Shown here: positions 1 to 5,426 of the stretch, in pieces
Layout of the letters: every line of letters begins with the position of its first letter
Numbering within the stretch: the stretch's first letter is position 1
Assembly (NCBI GenBank): GCA_017997515.1
Contig: JAGOEY010000122.1
Span: forward strand, 1-5,893
Source of the DNA: Burkholderiaceae bacterium
GTDB taxonomy: Bacteria > Pseudomonadota > Gammaproteobacteria > Burkholderiales > Burkholderiaceae
Length of the DNA: 5,893 nucleotides
Reading direction: 5' to 3'
Translations under genes and position numbers: made by a program
The notes under the pieces: model-generated
What the model saw: only the letters and a program-made list of their open reading frames with translations
Databases searched by the model: none
What the model was told of the DNA's origin: nothing

Positions 1-658
1 CCTGCATGTTGCGGCGCAGCTGCGCGGCATTGGCGGCCTCCTTGATCAGGTCGAGTTCGTCGTGCAGGTAGTTGTCGAATTCGGCCACCACCTGGCGCGG
101 CTTCAGGCGTTTGCCGTCGGCGCTGAGTTTTTCCACCCAACCCGCCATGGTGCGCATCAGCTGCAGGTCTTTCTCGATGGCCGGGCGCATGCCGGGGCGC
201 AAGACCTTGACGGCCACATCACGCAACTGGCCCGTGCGGTCGCGGATGGTGGCAAAGTGCACCTGTGCAATAGAGGCGCTGGCCACGGGCACACGTTCGA
301 AATGGGCAAACACCTCGTCCACCGGACGCCGGAACGAACGCTCGATGGTGGCGATGGCAATGGCGGGGTCAAACGGCGGCACCCGGTCTTGCAGCAGCAT
401 CAGCTCGTCGGCGATGTCCTGCGGCATCAGGTCGCGCCGGGTGGACAACATCTGACCCAGTTTCACAAAGATGGGGCCCAACCGCTCCAGCGCCTCACGT
501 AGGCGTTGGCCACGTGGTGCCTCCAGGTTGCGGCCCAGTGTCAGCACCCGCACCACGCGGGCAAGCCAGGGTTTCTGAAAGCTGCTCAGTACCAGCTCAT
601 CCAGGCCATACCGCAGGGCAATCCAGACGATAAAAGCGCCCCGGTACAACCGCGTCAT
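1..658 (-). CDS. ubiB: UbiB, ubiquinone biosynthesis atypical kinase/ATPase-like protein (N-terminal 219 residues, partial)
   Basis: Translating the minus strand from ATG at 658-656 gives 219 codons with no stop before the window edge (the codon frame ends at base 2). Hallmarks of the UbiB/ABC1/COQ8 family are visible: FVKLGQ with the KxGQ motif at residues 66-69, the Ala-rich loop ASASIAQVH at 126-134 that replaces the usual kinase glycine-rich loop, VAVKVLRPG with the presumed nucleotide-site lysine at 151, and [13 protein letters not shown] from 201, with an ExD-type pair (E201, D203). The family is needed for ubiquinone synthesis and is thought to use ATP turnover to help move lipid intermediates at the inner membrane; E. 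coli UbiB is membrane-anchored by C-terminal helices, which lie outside this window. The start codon overlaps the ubiJ stop (ATGA), which supports both the start and co-translation. About the last 60% of the gene is missing. Confidence 0.96.
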   Translation of the reverse strand, partial: MTRLYRGAFIVWIALRYGLDELVLSSFQKPWLARVVRVLTLGRNLEAPRGQRLREALERLGPIFVKLGQMLSTRRDLMPQDIADELMLLQDRVPPFDPAIAIATIERSFRRPVDEVFAHFERVPVASASIAQVHFATIRDRTGQLRDVAVKVLRPGMRPAIEKDLQLMRTMAGWVEKLSADGKRLKPRQVVAEFDNYLHDELDLIKEAANAAQLRRNMQ

Positions 659-1233
659 GCCACCGTCCCGCCCTGCCCTGGCTGCACACTGGGTGCACCA
701 GAACCTGCAGGGGGAACACGAGCCCCAACAAACTGCCGCAGCGCCTGCGCGGCGCGCTGGGCAACCTGCGCCACGGTGTGGGCTGGCACGTCGCCAATCA
801 CCCGGGCAAGGTCTTCTTCCACATCCCAGCGCACATGGTCCACCAGCCAGTTGATTTCTGCCGCGAGTTGCACGTCGCCTTCAATACGGATGGCGGGTTT
901 GTCGCCACGCAGTGCGGTCTGGGCCAGAACAAAAGGTGACTCGTCAGCCACCACCAACGTCAGGTCGGGCAGGCTTCCCGCATTGGCCAGATCCAGCAGG
1001 CCAGCGGGTGTCACCACAAGCCGCAGCGAGAACGCACGCCATTGCACCAGCACCACCCGGCCCTTCTGGCGCACGAGGCGCGCAGTGGCTTCAGGCTCCT
1101 GACCCAGCACGTGGTTCAGGAACAGCACGATACGGCGCTGCGCCTCACTGACCAGCCACACGGGGGGCTGCAAACGTGCGCCCAGTGTGTCCAAGATACC
1201 GTTCAAAAAAGGAAATGGGGACTGTGTTGCCAT
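655..1233 (-). CDS. ubiJ: UbiJ, SCP2-domain ubiquinone biosynthesis accessory factor
   Basis: A 192-residue protein with an SCP2-like (sterol-carrier) lipid-binding fold at about residues 35-135. The recognisable stretch is [10 protein letters not shown] (38-47), followed by beta strands ending in AIRIEGD (114-120), then a helix-rich C-terminus and a Pro/Gly-rich tail. In E. coli, UbiJ binds polyprenyl intermediates and with UbiK organises the soluble Ubi complex (UbiE, F, G, H, I). The position directly before ubiB, with an ATGA stop/start overlap, supports the call more strongly than the divergent sequence does. Two in-frame ATGs lie upstream (1272 and 1242). I chose 1233 because only it has a Shine-Dalgarno-like GGGGA close by, although the spacing is short and that GGGGA is inside a hairpin (separate entry). 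The start is therefore less certain than the gene. Confidence 0.88.
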   Translation of the reverse strand: MATQSPFPFLNGILDTLGARLQPPVWLVSEAQRRIVLFLNHVLGQEPEATARLVRQKGRVVLVQWRAFSLRLVVTPAGLLDLANAGSLPDLTLVVADESPFVLAQTALRGDKPAIRIEGDVQLAAEINWLVDHVRWDVEEDLARVIGDVPAHTVAQVAQRAAQALRQFVGARVPPAGSGAPSVQPGQGGTVA

Positions 1234-1243
1234 AGTCCCCATT
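1205..1243 (-). promoter_or_regulatory. Hairpin around the ubiJ start codon, followed by a T-tract
   Basis: On the minus strand AATGGGGACT (1243-1234) pairs perfectly with AGTCCCCATT (1223-1214), a 10-bp stem around a 10-nt loop that begins with the probable ubiJ ATG (1233-1231). The only Shine-Dalgarno-like bases, GGGGA, are in the 5' arm, so folding would hide them. Immediately downstream the minus strand reads TCC followed by six T (1210-1205), giving the general form of an intrinsic terminator or attenuator. The stem and T-tract are directly visible; any role in translational occlusion or attenuation is inference. The T-run is also simply Pro-Phe-Pro-Phe-Leu codons. Confidence 0.55.
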
Positions 1244-1290
1244 ATCACGTCTGTGTTAGCCAATCGCAGCATGAGATGGCATGTTCAAGT

Positions 1291-1359
1291 AGACACCACG
1301 GAACCGGCTTTGCCGGGCCGTCGGTGGAGCCCCCTGCAAGGGGGTTGGCGTTTACACGC
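1291..1359. repeat. Structured intergenic repeat, copy 1 (three hairpins)
   Basis: This lies between the Tim44-like stop and ubiJ. Three consecutive hairpins are visible: CCGGC-TTT-GCCGG (1304-1316), CCCCCT-GCA-AGGGGG (1330-1344) and GCGT-TTAC-ACGC (1348-1359). Bases 1301-1350 match 2489-2538 without gaps at 37 of 50 positions, and hairpin spacing is identical (13 nt, then 3 nt). Such GC-rich hairpin repeats between genes resemble dispersed REP-like elements that I recall from Comamonadaceae genomes. No U-tract follows on either strand, so it is not a classic terminator, though it could protect mRNA ends. Confidence 0.75.
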
Positions 1360-1382
1360 AGTGAAAAAGCCTGGGGGTGTGC

Positions 1383-2423
1383 TTATTGCAGGGCTTGTAC
1401 GCCTGCAACCAACCAGCCGCTGTTGCCGGTTTTGAGCTTGGTCATGTTCCACACTTCACGGAACGGGCTCGGGCCTGCCGAAGGCTCTTCACGGATCATG
1501 CCGGAGAACTCGACACTGGCCATGTAGCCATCGTCCAGCTCTTCAATCCCGAGCAGTTGGGCCTCAAGCACCATCACGTCGGTCTTGTTCACCTGGGCAC
1601 CGATGTGGCTTTCACGCTCGGCCAGTTGGGTCTTGATCTCGGTCAGCATGCTGTCGGTCATCATCGCGCGCAGCGATGGCACGTCTGAACGATCCCACGC
1701 GTCTTGCAGCGTTACGAAGTTGCGTTTGGCAGCCACCAGGAAACCGTCCACATCAAAACCGGCAGGGATACCCCAGTTCTGCGAACCACCCAAAGCGGAA
1801 CCAATCACCACGCCGGAGCCATGGGGGCGGTTGCTGACCACATCCTGTGCCTGGGCAGCCTCAAATGCCGTGGCGTTTTGCTCCCAAGGGCGTGCCGAAG
1901 CATCGTTGCCCACGTTGTTGGGGCTGTACGCACGGGGTGTTGCCGCCGCTGCAGGTGATGTGTTGCCAGCACCCTGGAAGGCAAATGGGCCGTTGCCTGC
2001 ATTCCCGGCATTACCGCCAGCGGCCTGGGATTTGCGCGAACGCATCACCATGCCGAACACCACAAAACCGACCAACACCAGCAAAGCGATCAGCATGAAC
2101 TGGCCAAATGCAGCACCCAGCCCGAGCGAGCTGGCCAGCCAGGCCAGCCCCAGCCCCGCAGCCAAACCACCCAGCATGCCAGCCCAGGGCTTCTTCGGCG
2201 CAGCCGCTGCAGCCGCACCCGGCGCAGCAGCCGGTTTGGCCGCGTTGGCGTTCTGGGCCATACCACCTGGCGCAGCTGGTGCTGCGGGCGCAGCTTCACG
2301 CTGCGTCACGTTGTTGGACTGCTTGCCAAAAGACTTTCCGCCACCCATGCGGCGTGCGGCTTCCGCGTCGAGCGTGCTCAACGCCATAAAACCAACCAAA
2401 ACAACAGACCAGAACTTTTTCAT
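1383..2423 (-). CDS. Tim44-like domain protein with signal peptide and membrane segments
   Basis: A 346-residue protein from ATG 2423. A Sec-type signal peptide opens it (MKK, then a hydrophobic stretch to about 17, and a likely cut after the Ala residues near 20-23). Next come RRMGGGKSFG (24-33), usual in bacterial Tim44-like proteins, an Ala/Pro/Asn low-complexity linker (about 40-78), two hydrophobic segments (about 82-99 and 107-127), a second Gly/Ala/Asn linker, and a C-terminal Tim44-like domain (about 220-346: FDVDGFLVAAKRNF, LQDAWDRSD, then beta strands to the end). In mitochondria the Tim44 domain contacts membrane and import machinery; its role in bacteria is not established. The start is set by AAGGAG 6 nt upstream; the ATG two codons earlier sits directly against that site. 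It lies between ubiE and ubiJ, separated from each by a structured repeat, so a membrane or quinone link is possible but unproven. Confidence 0.88.
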   Translation of the reverse strand: MKKFWSVVLVGFMALSTLDAEAARRMGGGKSFGKQSNNVTQREAAPAAPAAPGGMAQNANAAKPAAAPGAAAAAAPKKPWAGMLGGLAAGLGLAWLASSLGLGAAFGQFMLIALLVLVGFVVFGMVMRSRKSQAAGGNAGNAGNGPFAFQGAGNTSPAAAATPRAYSPNNVGNDASARPWEQNATAFEAAQAQDVVSNRPHGSGVVIGSALGGSQNWGIPAGFDVDGFLVAAKRNFVTLQDAWDRSDVPSLRAMMTDSMLTEIKTQLAERESHIGAQVNKTDVMVLEAQLLGIEELDDGYMASVEFSGMIREEPSAGPSPFREVWNMTKLKTGNSGWLVAGVQALQ

Positions 2424-2429
2424 CGCCAT

Positions 2430-2435
2430 CTCCTT
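2430..2435 (-). promoter_or_regulatory. Ribosome binding site deciding the Tim44-like start
   Basis: AAGGAG on the minus strand is 6 nt upstream of the ATG at 2423-2421 and touches the alternative ATG at 2429-2427. The spacing favours the inner start, which also gives an N-terminus of MKK followed by a hydrophobic core, as expected for a signal peptide. Confidence 0.8.
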
Positions 2436-2478
2436 TTATCGTTTACGCAAACCGCATGCACGCCAAGCCCCCTTCCAG

Positions 2479-2549
2479 AGATACCGCAGAACTGGCTTTG
2501 CCAGGCTGCTGGTATCGCCCCCTTTAAGGGGGAAAGCGCCAAAGGCGCT
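2479..2549. repeat. Structured intergenic repeat, copy 2 (three hairpins)
   Basis: This is in the gap between the ubiE stop and the Tim44-like start, in the same orientation as copy 1. Hairpins: CTGGC-TTT-GCCAG (2492-2504), CCCCCT-TTA-AGGGGG (2518-2532) and AGCGCC-AAA-GGCGCT (2535-2549). Compared with copy 1, the first stem differs by a C to T change on one side matched by G to A on the other, so pairing is kept. The third stem also pairs despite a different sequence. The rest of this gap (2436-2478 and 2550-2566) holds only a ribosome binding site and part of the palindrome at the ubiE stop. Confidence 0.75.
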
Positions 2550-2559
2550 ACGGGGGAGT

Positions 2560-2579
2560 AATCAAGTCAGCACTTGATT
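2560..2579 (-). repeat. Perfect 8-bp palindrome across the ubiE stop codon
   Basis: AATCAAGT (2560-2567) and ACTTGATT (2572-2579) are exact inverted repeats around a 4-nt loop. On the ubiE transcript the stop codon TGA (2569-2567) is partly in the loop. No T-run follows on the minus strand, so a Rho-independent terminator is not well supported. It could slow 3' decay or be chance. Confidence 0.5.
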
Positions 2580-3298
2580 CCAACATGCAACGCCACAATA
2601 CCCCCCGTCATATTGTGATAGTCCACATGGCCAAAGCCATTTTTCTGCATAAGGTCTTTGAGTGCATCCTGTGACGGATGCATACGGATCGACTCCGCCA
2701 GATAGCGGTAACTGGAGTCGTCCCCCGCCACCAGCTTGCCCAGACGCGGCAGGATGTTGAAGGAATAAAAGTCGTACGCCTTCTCCAGCGGTTTGGCCAC
2801 CTTGGAGAACTCCAGCACCAGCAGTTTGCCGCCCGGTTTGAGCACGCGGCACATTTCGGCCAGGGCCACGTCTTTGTGGGTCATGTTGCGCAGGCCAAAC
2901 GCCACACTGACCACGTCAAATTGCGCATCAGGAAACGGCAGGTGCTCGGCGTCACACACCACGGTAGGCAACACCACCCCGGCGTCCAGCAAGCGGTCGC
3001 GGCCCGTGCCCAGCATGGCGGCGTTGATGTCCGTGTGCACCACCCGGCCCGATGCGCCCACCTTCTTGGAGAAAGCCAGCGCCAAATCACCCGTGCCACC
3101 GGCGATGTCGAGAACCTGGTCACCTTCCTTCAGGTTGGCCACACCCACGGTGTAGGCCTTCCACACCCGGTGCAGGCCACCGGACATGAGGTCGTTCATG
3201 AGGTCATATTTGGGGGCAACGGAGTCGAACACGCTGCGCACATGGCGCGCCTTGTCCTTTTCGTCGACCGACTGAAAGCCGAAATGCGTGGTACTCAT
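2567..3298 (-). CDS. ubiE: UbiE, ubiquinone/menaquinone C-methyltransferase
   Basis: A complete 243-residue class I SAM-dependent methyltransferase, close to the usual UbiE length of about 250. Visible features: FGFQSV at the N-terminus, the family signature [18 protein letters not shown] (27-44), SAM motif [13 protein letters not shown] (62-73), an acidic end of strand 2 at HTD (88-90), [10 protein letters not shown] (115-124), the post-motif [17 protein letters not shown] (150-166), and the conserved tail [11 protein letters not shown] (230-240). The family adds the C-methyl group to the benzoquinol ring in ubiquinone synthesis and, where present, methylates demethylmenaquinol. In E. coli it belongs to the Ubi complex. 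It lies downstream of DUF971 (78-bp gap) and upstream of the Tim44-like gene. No strong Shine-Dalgarno site is visible; the start rests on the family N-terminus. Confidence 0.97.
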   Translation of the reverse strand: MSTTHFGFQSVDEKDKARHVRSVFDSVAPKYDLMNDLMSGGLHRVWKAYTVGVANLKEGDQVLDIAGGTGDLALAFSKKVGASGRVVHTDINAAMLGTGRDRLLDAGVVLPTVVCDAEHLPFPDAQFDVVSVAFGLRNMTHKDVALAEMCRVLKPGGKLLVLEFSKVAKPLEKAYDFYSFNILPRLGKLVAGDDSSYRYLAESIRMHPSQDALKDLMQKNGFGHVDYHNMTGGIVALHVGIKC

Positions 3299-3320
3299 AC
3301 TTGGATGCTAGGGCGTAAAC

Positions 3321-3368
3321 CGGGTTTTGCCGCTGACAACCCCGCCCCTTTATGGGGAATTAGCGGCA
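3321..3368. repeat. Diverged third copy of the intergenic repeat / nested inverted repeat
   Basis: In the 78-bp gap between ubiE and DUF971. GGTTTTGCC (3323-3331) corresponds to GGCTTTGCC of copy 2, and GCCCC-TTTAT-GGGG (3344-3357) to the central hairpin, followed by a spaced AGCG (3362-3365). The spacing between these blocks is 2 nt shorter than in copies 1 and 2. Here the outer bases TGCCGCT (3328-3334) pair with AGCGGCA (3362-3368), enclosing the CCCC/GGGG stem. It may be a decayed or rearranged repeat member. A separate stem-loop is an alternative reading. Confidence 0.45.
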
Positions 3369-3376
3369 GTGAAAGC

Positions 3377-3790
3377 TCAGTGCGAAGAACAGCTGTGACC
3401 AGCGTTGGTGACCATGGGTGTATCACGGTCCACCCCTGCGGCGTCCAGCCGGGCCAGGTAGTCCGTCCACAGCCGATCCTGCGTGGCACCCAGCTCGTAC
3501 AGGTAGTCCCACGAAAAGATGCCGCTTTCGTGCCCATCGGAGAACACGGGTTTGACGGCATAGTTGCCCACCGGCTCCAGGCCCACCAGGCCAACCTCCC
3601 GCTTGCCGGTCTGCAGCACCTCCTGCCCTGGCCCATGGCCCTGCACTTCGGCCGAGGGAGAGTAAACCCGCATCAGCTCAAACGGCAGCCGGAATGTGGC
3701 ACCATCCGAAAATGTAACTTCAAGTACACGAGACAACTCATGCACCGTGATGGCCTGTGGTGTGGGAGCCCCCGTTTTTAAACCTGCCAT
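3377..3790 (-). CDS. DUF971 domain protein
   Basis: A 137-residue protein; the DUF971 family is also called gamma-butyrobetaine hydroxylase-like N-terminal. Conserved features: ITVHELSRVLEVTFSDG (14-30), FRLPFELMRVYSPSAEV (33-49), the family's best-conserved core VGNYAVKPVFSDGHESGIFSWDYLYEL (74-100, given here in outline), and a closing WTDYLARLDAAG (108-119). Free-standing bacterial members have been linked to Fe-S or metal handling in some lineages, but I cannot assign a reaction here. The start at 3790 has AGGGGA 4 nt upstream (3795-3800). A longer in-frame version to 3976 would run through the divergent region into the cyclase gene and lacks a good ribosome site. It is the first minus-strand gene after the cyclase and so probably leads the DUF971-ubiE-Tim44-ubiJ-ubiB run. 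Confidence 0.9.
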   Translation of the reverse strand: MAGLKTGAPTPQAITVHELSRVLEVTFSDGATFRLPFELMRVYSPSAEVQGHGPGQEVLQTGKREVGLVGLEPVGNYAVKPVFSDGHESGIFSWDYLYELGATQDRLWTDYLARLDAAGVDRDTPMVTNAGHSCSSH

Positions 3791-3889
3791 GGAATCCCCT
3801 GTGAAACGCATTAAAAGTGGGAGCGATTGTCCCACCCCGCGGCCAAGCGGGGCACACCACGCGGCGGCAACCCCATCACACGGCTGACG
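3791..3889. promoter_or_regulatory. Divergent DUF971 / diguanylate cyclase intergenic region with two abutting palindromes
   Basis: Two perfect inverted repeats abut: GTGGGA-(7 nt)-TCCCAC (3817-3835) and CCCCGC-(6 nt)-GCGGGG (3835-3852). On the minus strand the first is followed by TTTT then AATG, which could be a weak terminator-like hairpin or contribute a TTTAAT -10-like hexamer for DUF971. No convincing -35 partner was found. In this 99-bp gap both promoters would have to lie close together, so the palindromes could also be operator sites. The role is inference; the repeats are directly visible. Confidence 0.5.
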
Positions 3890-5002
3890 ATGGACAACTC
3901 CGCCCACCCCACGGTGCATGTGTCTGCGCTGCCACCACCGGCAGCCACCGACGCGACGAGCAGCAAACTCGCCCACAGGGCCTTCTGGGTCATGACCCGG
4001 CGCGTCACCATGATGGCCGCCGGGGTGGACTTCGCCCTGCTGCTGCTGTTCCTGTATTTCGATGCCCCCTTGCTGGCCTGGCTCAACCTGGTCAGCATCG
4101 GCCTGTATGGCTGCGCCTACTGGCTTTTGACCCGGCGCATGAACGCCTCAGCCATCGCCCTGATCTGGCTGGAGGTGCTGGGCCACGCCGCCATTGGCAC
4201 CATGCTGATTGGCTGGGACAGCGGGTTCCACTATTACCTGCTGATGTTTATTCCGGCCATTGTGGTCAGCGCTGGCAGCAAGCTGCGGCCTTACACCCTG
4301 CTTTTGCTGCTTTTTGTTTTCTACATCGGCCTGCACACCGTTGCACGCTGGGTCGGGCCCACTGCCCCGCTGGACAACACAGGCTTGTGGGTGGTGCACG
4401 GGTTTAACGTGGCGGTGGTGTTTGCGATGGCGGCCTACACCGCGCGCTTTTACTACCGCACAGTGCGCCGTGCCGAGAAAAAACTGGCCGATCTGGCGGC
4501 CACCGACCCGCTCACCGGACTGTCCAACCGACGCAACCTGCTGAGTCTGGCGGAACAGGTTCTGGCACACGCCGAACGTACGGGGCACAGCACCGCCCTG
4601 GTGTTGGCCGACATTGACCATTTCAAGGCCATCAACGACCAGCACGGGCATGAAGCCGGGGACCAGGTGCTGGTGCACATCGGCACGCTCCTGTCTGAGA
4701 CCTGCCGCGCCCAGGACATCGTTGCACGCTGGGGCGGAGAAGAATTTTTGCTGCTGCTGCCCGCCACCGACGCTGCCGCCGCGCTGGCGTTGGCCGAACG
4801 CATACGCTCGGTTGTCACGGCGCAGCCGCTGTCGACCCACAAGCAAGAGACGCCCATTAACGCCACGCTGTCATTGGGGGTCACAGTTGTTCAAACCAAC
4901 GAACCACTGGCCAGCGCCATTGCACGGGCTGACGGCGCGCTCTACCGCAGCAAGGAACAGGGGCGCAACCGCGTTACGACTGCGGAGTTGGCAAAGCCAT
5001 AA
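3890..5002 (+). CDS. Membrane diguanylate cyclase (six-helix N-terminus plus GGDEF domain)
   Basis: A 370-residue protein from ATG 3890. After a short cytoplasmic leader, about six hydrophobic segments are visible (near 42-57, 60-80, 87-108, 113-128, 133-152, 166-189), then a GGDEF domain (about 200-365). Its motifs are intact: DPLTGLSNRR (206-215), DIDHFKAIND (241-250) with the metal-binding Asp, active-site GGEEF (282-286), and a product-inhibition I-site RAQD (273-276) exactly five residues before it. The protein should make c-di-GMP from two GTP at the inner membrane and be feedback-inhibited. The sensor part matches no named domain that I can recognise, so the signal is unknown. An in-frame TTG at 3827 has a nearby GGGAG but would leave only 36 bp to DUF971. 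The gene is the only plus-strand gene here, and its last 29 bp overlap the HIT gene tail-to-tail. Confidence 0.93.
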   Translation: MDNSAHPTVHVSALPPPAATDATSSKLAHRAFWVMTRRVTMMAAGVDFALLLLFLYFDAPLLAWLNLVSIGLYGCAYWLLTRRMNASAIALIWLEVLGHAAIGTMLIGWDSGFHYYLLMFIPAIVVSAGSKLRPYTLLLLLFVFYIGLHTVARWVGPTAPLDNTGLWVVHGFNVAVVFAMAAYTARFYYRTVRRAEKKLADLAATDPLTGLSNRRNLLSLAEQVLAHAERTGHSTALVLADIDHFKAINDQHGHEAGDQVLVHIGTLLSETCRAQDIVARWGGEEFLLLLPATDAAAALALAERIRSVVTAQPLSTHKQETPINATLSLGVTVVQTNEPLASAIARADGALYRSKEQGRNRVTTAELAKP

Positions 5003-5426
5003 GGTTCAGTCGCGTACACAGGTCTGCCTCCATCGCAGACAGGCGGGCCAACACAGCCGCCTCTTCAGCACCAACACGCTCCCGCACCGCAGCAGCCCAC
5101 ACGGGTGCAGGGAAATGGCTGTCCCAAGTAAACCGCGCAATCACATGCCAGTGCAAGTGCGGCACCATGTTGCCCAGTGCGGCCAAGTTGATCTTGGTGG
5201 GCTGCAGGTGGTCACGCAGGGCCTGCTCCACCACGGTCACCACCTCCATGCAATGCTGGCGGCTGGCGGCATCCAGGTCGGAAAACTCGGCCACATGGGT
5301 ATTCCAGACCACGCGGTAAAACGCAGGAAACCCGACTTCATCCGCGCGGATGACACGCAGGTGGGCACCACGCCACACCAGCGCACCGCCGTCAGTGGCG
5401 CAAAGAGGGCAAGCAGCCGCACTCAC
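4974..5426 (-). CDS. HIT (histidine triad) family protein
   Basis: A 150-residue protein from GTG 5426. The histidine triad is HLHWHV (residues 90-95: H90, H92, H94), preceded by KINLAALGNMVP (78-89) and followed by IARF, as in HIT-superfamily nucleotide hydrolases/transferases. An N-terminal CPLC (C6, C9) together with H44 or H90 could form a zinc site as in GalT-like members; this is inference. The region VGFPAFYRVVWNTHVAEFSDL (31-51, outline) is typical of Burkholderiales members. Substrate unknown. The GTG start forms a GTGA overlap with the oxidoreductase stop; an ATG at 5483 would give an unusual 61-bp overlap. The stop at 4974 lies inside the convergent cyclase gene, so no separate terminator fits between them. 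Confidence 0.92.
   Translation of the reverse strand: MSAAACPLCATDGGALVWRGAHLRVIRADEVGFPAFYRVVWNTHVAEFSDLDAASRQHCMEVVTVVEQALRDHLQPTKINLAALGNMVPHLHWHVIARFTWDSHFPAPVWAAAVRERVGAEEAAVLARLSAMEADLCTRLNLMALPTPQS

Noticed and set aside
506..1102. Plus-strand open frame of 198 residues opposite ubiB and ubiJ
   Set aside because: Antisense to recognised genes, Ser/Thr/Arg-rich, no domain.
1234..1272. ubiJ starts at ATG 1272 or 1242
   Set aside because: Neither has a Shine-Dalgarno-like sequence upstream; the 13 added residues look non-conserved.
1291..1382. Classic Rho-independent terminator after the Tim44-like gene
   Set aside because: The hairpins are present but no U-tract follows them on the minus strand; better described as a structured repeat.
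1585..2577. Plus-strand open frame of 330 residues opposite the Tim44-like gene
   Set aside because: Ala/Pro-rich mirror of the low-complexity linkers, no recognisable domain, and it covers the repeat and the Tim44 ribosome site.
2678..3781. Plus-strand open frame of 367 residues opposite ubiE and DUF971
   Set aside because: It is antisense to two well-recognised genes, rich in His/Gln/Arg/Gly as expected from the complement of high-GC codons, and has no recognisable domain.
3827..3889. TTG start at 3827 for the cyclase
   Set aside because: GGGAG lies nearby, but it would leave only 36 bp for two divergent promoters and add a stretch with no family features. Kept as a minor possibility.
3791..3976. 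Longer N-terminus for the DUF971 protein (start at 3976)
   Set aside because: The extra 62 residues have no family counterpart and would overlap the start of the cyclase; AGGGGA precedes the inner ATG at 3790.
4148..4846. Minus-strand open frame of 232 residues inside the cyclase gene
   Set aside because: Gln/Gly/His-rich antisense shadow of a gene with all catalytic motifs intact.
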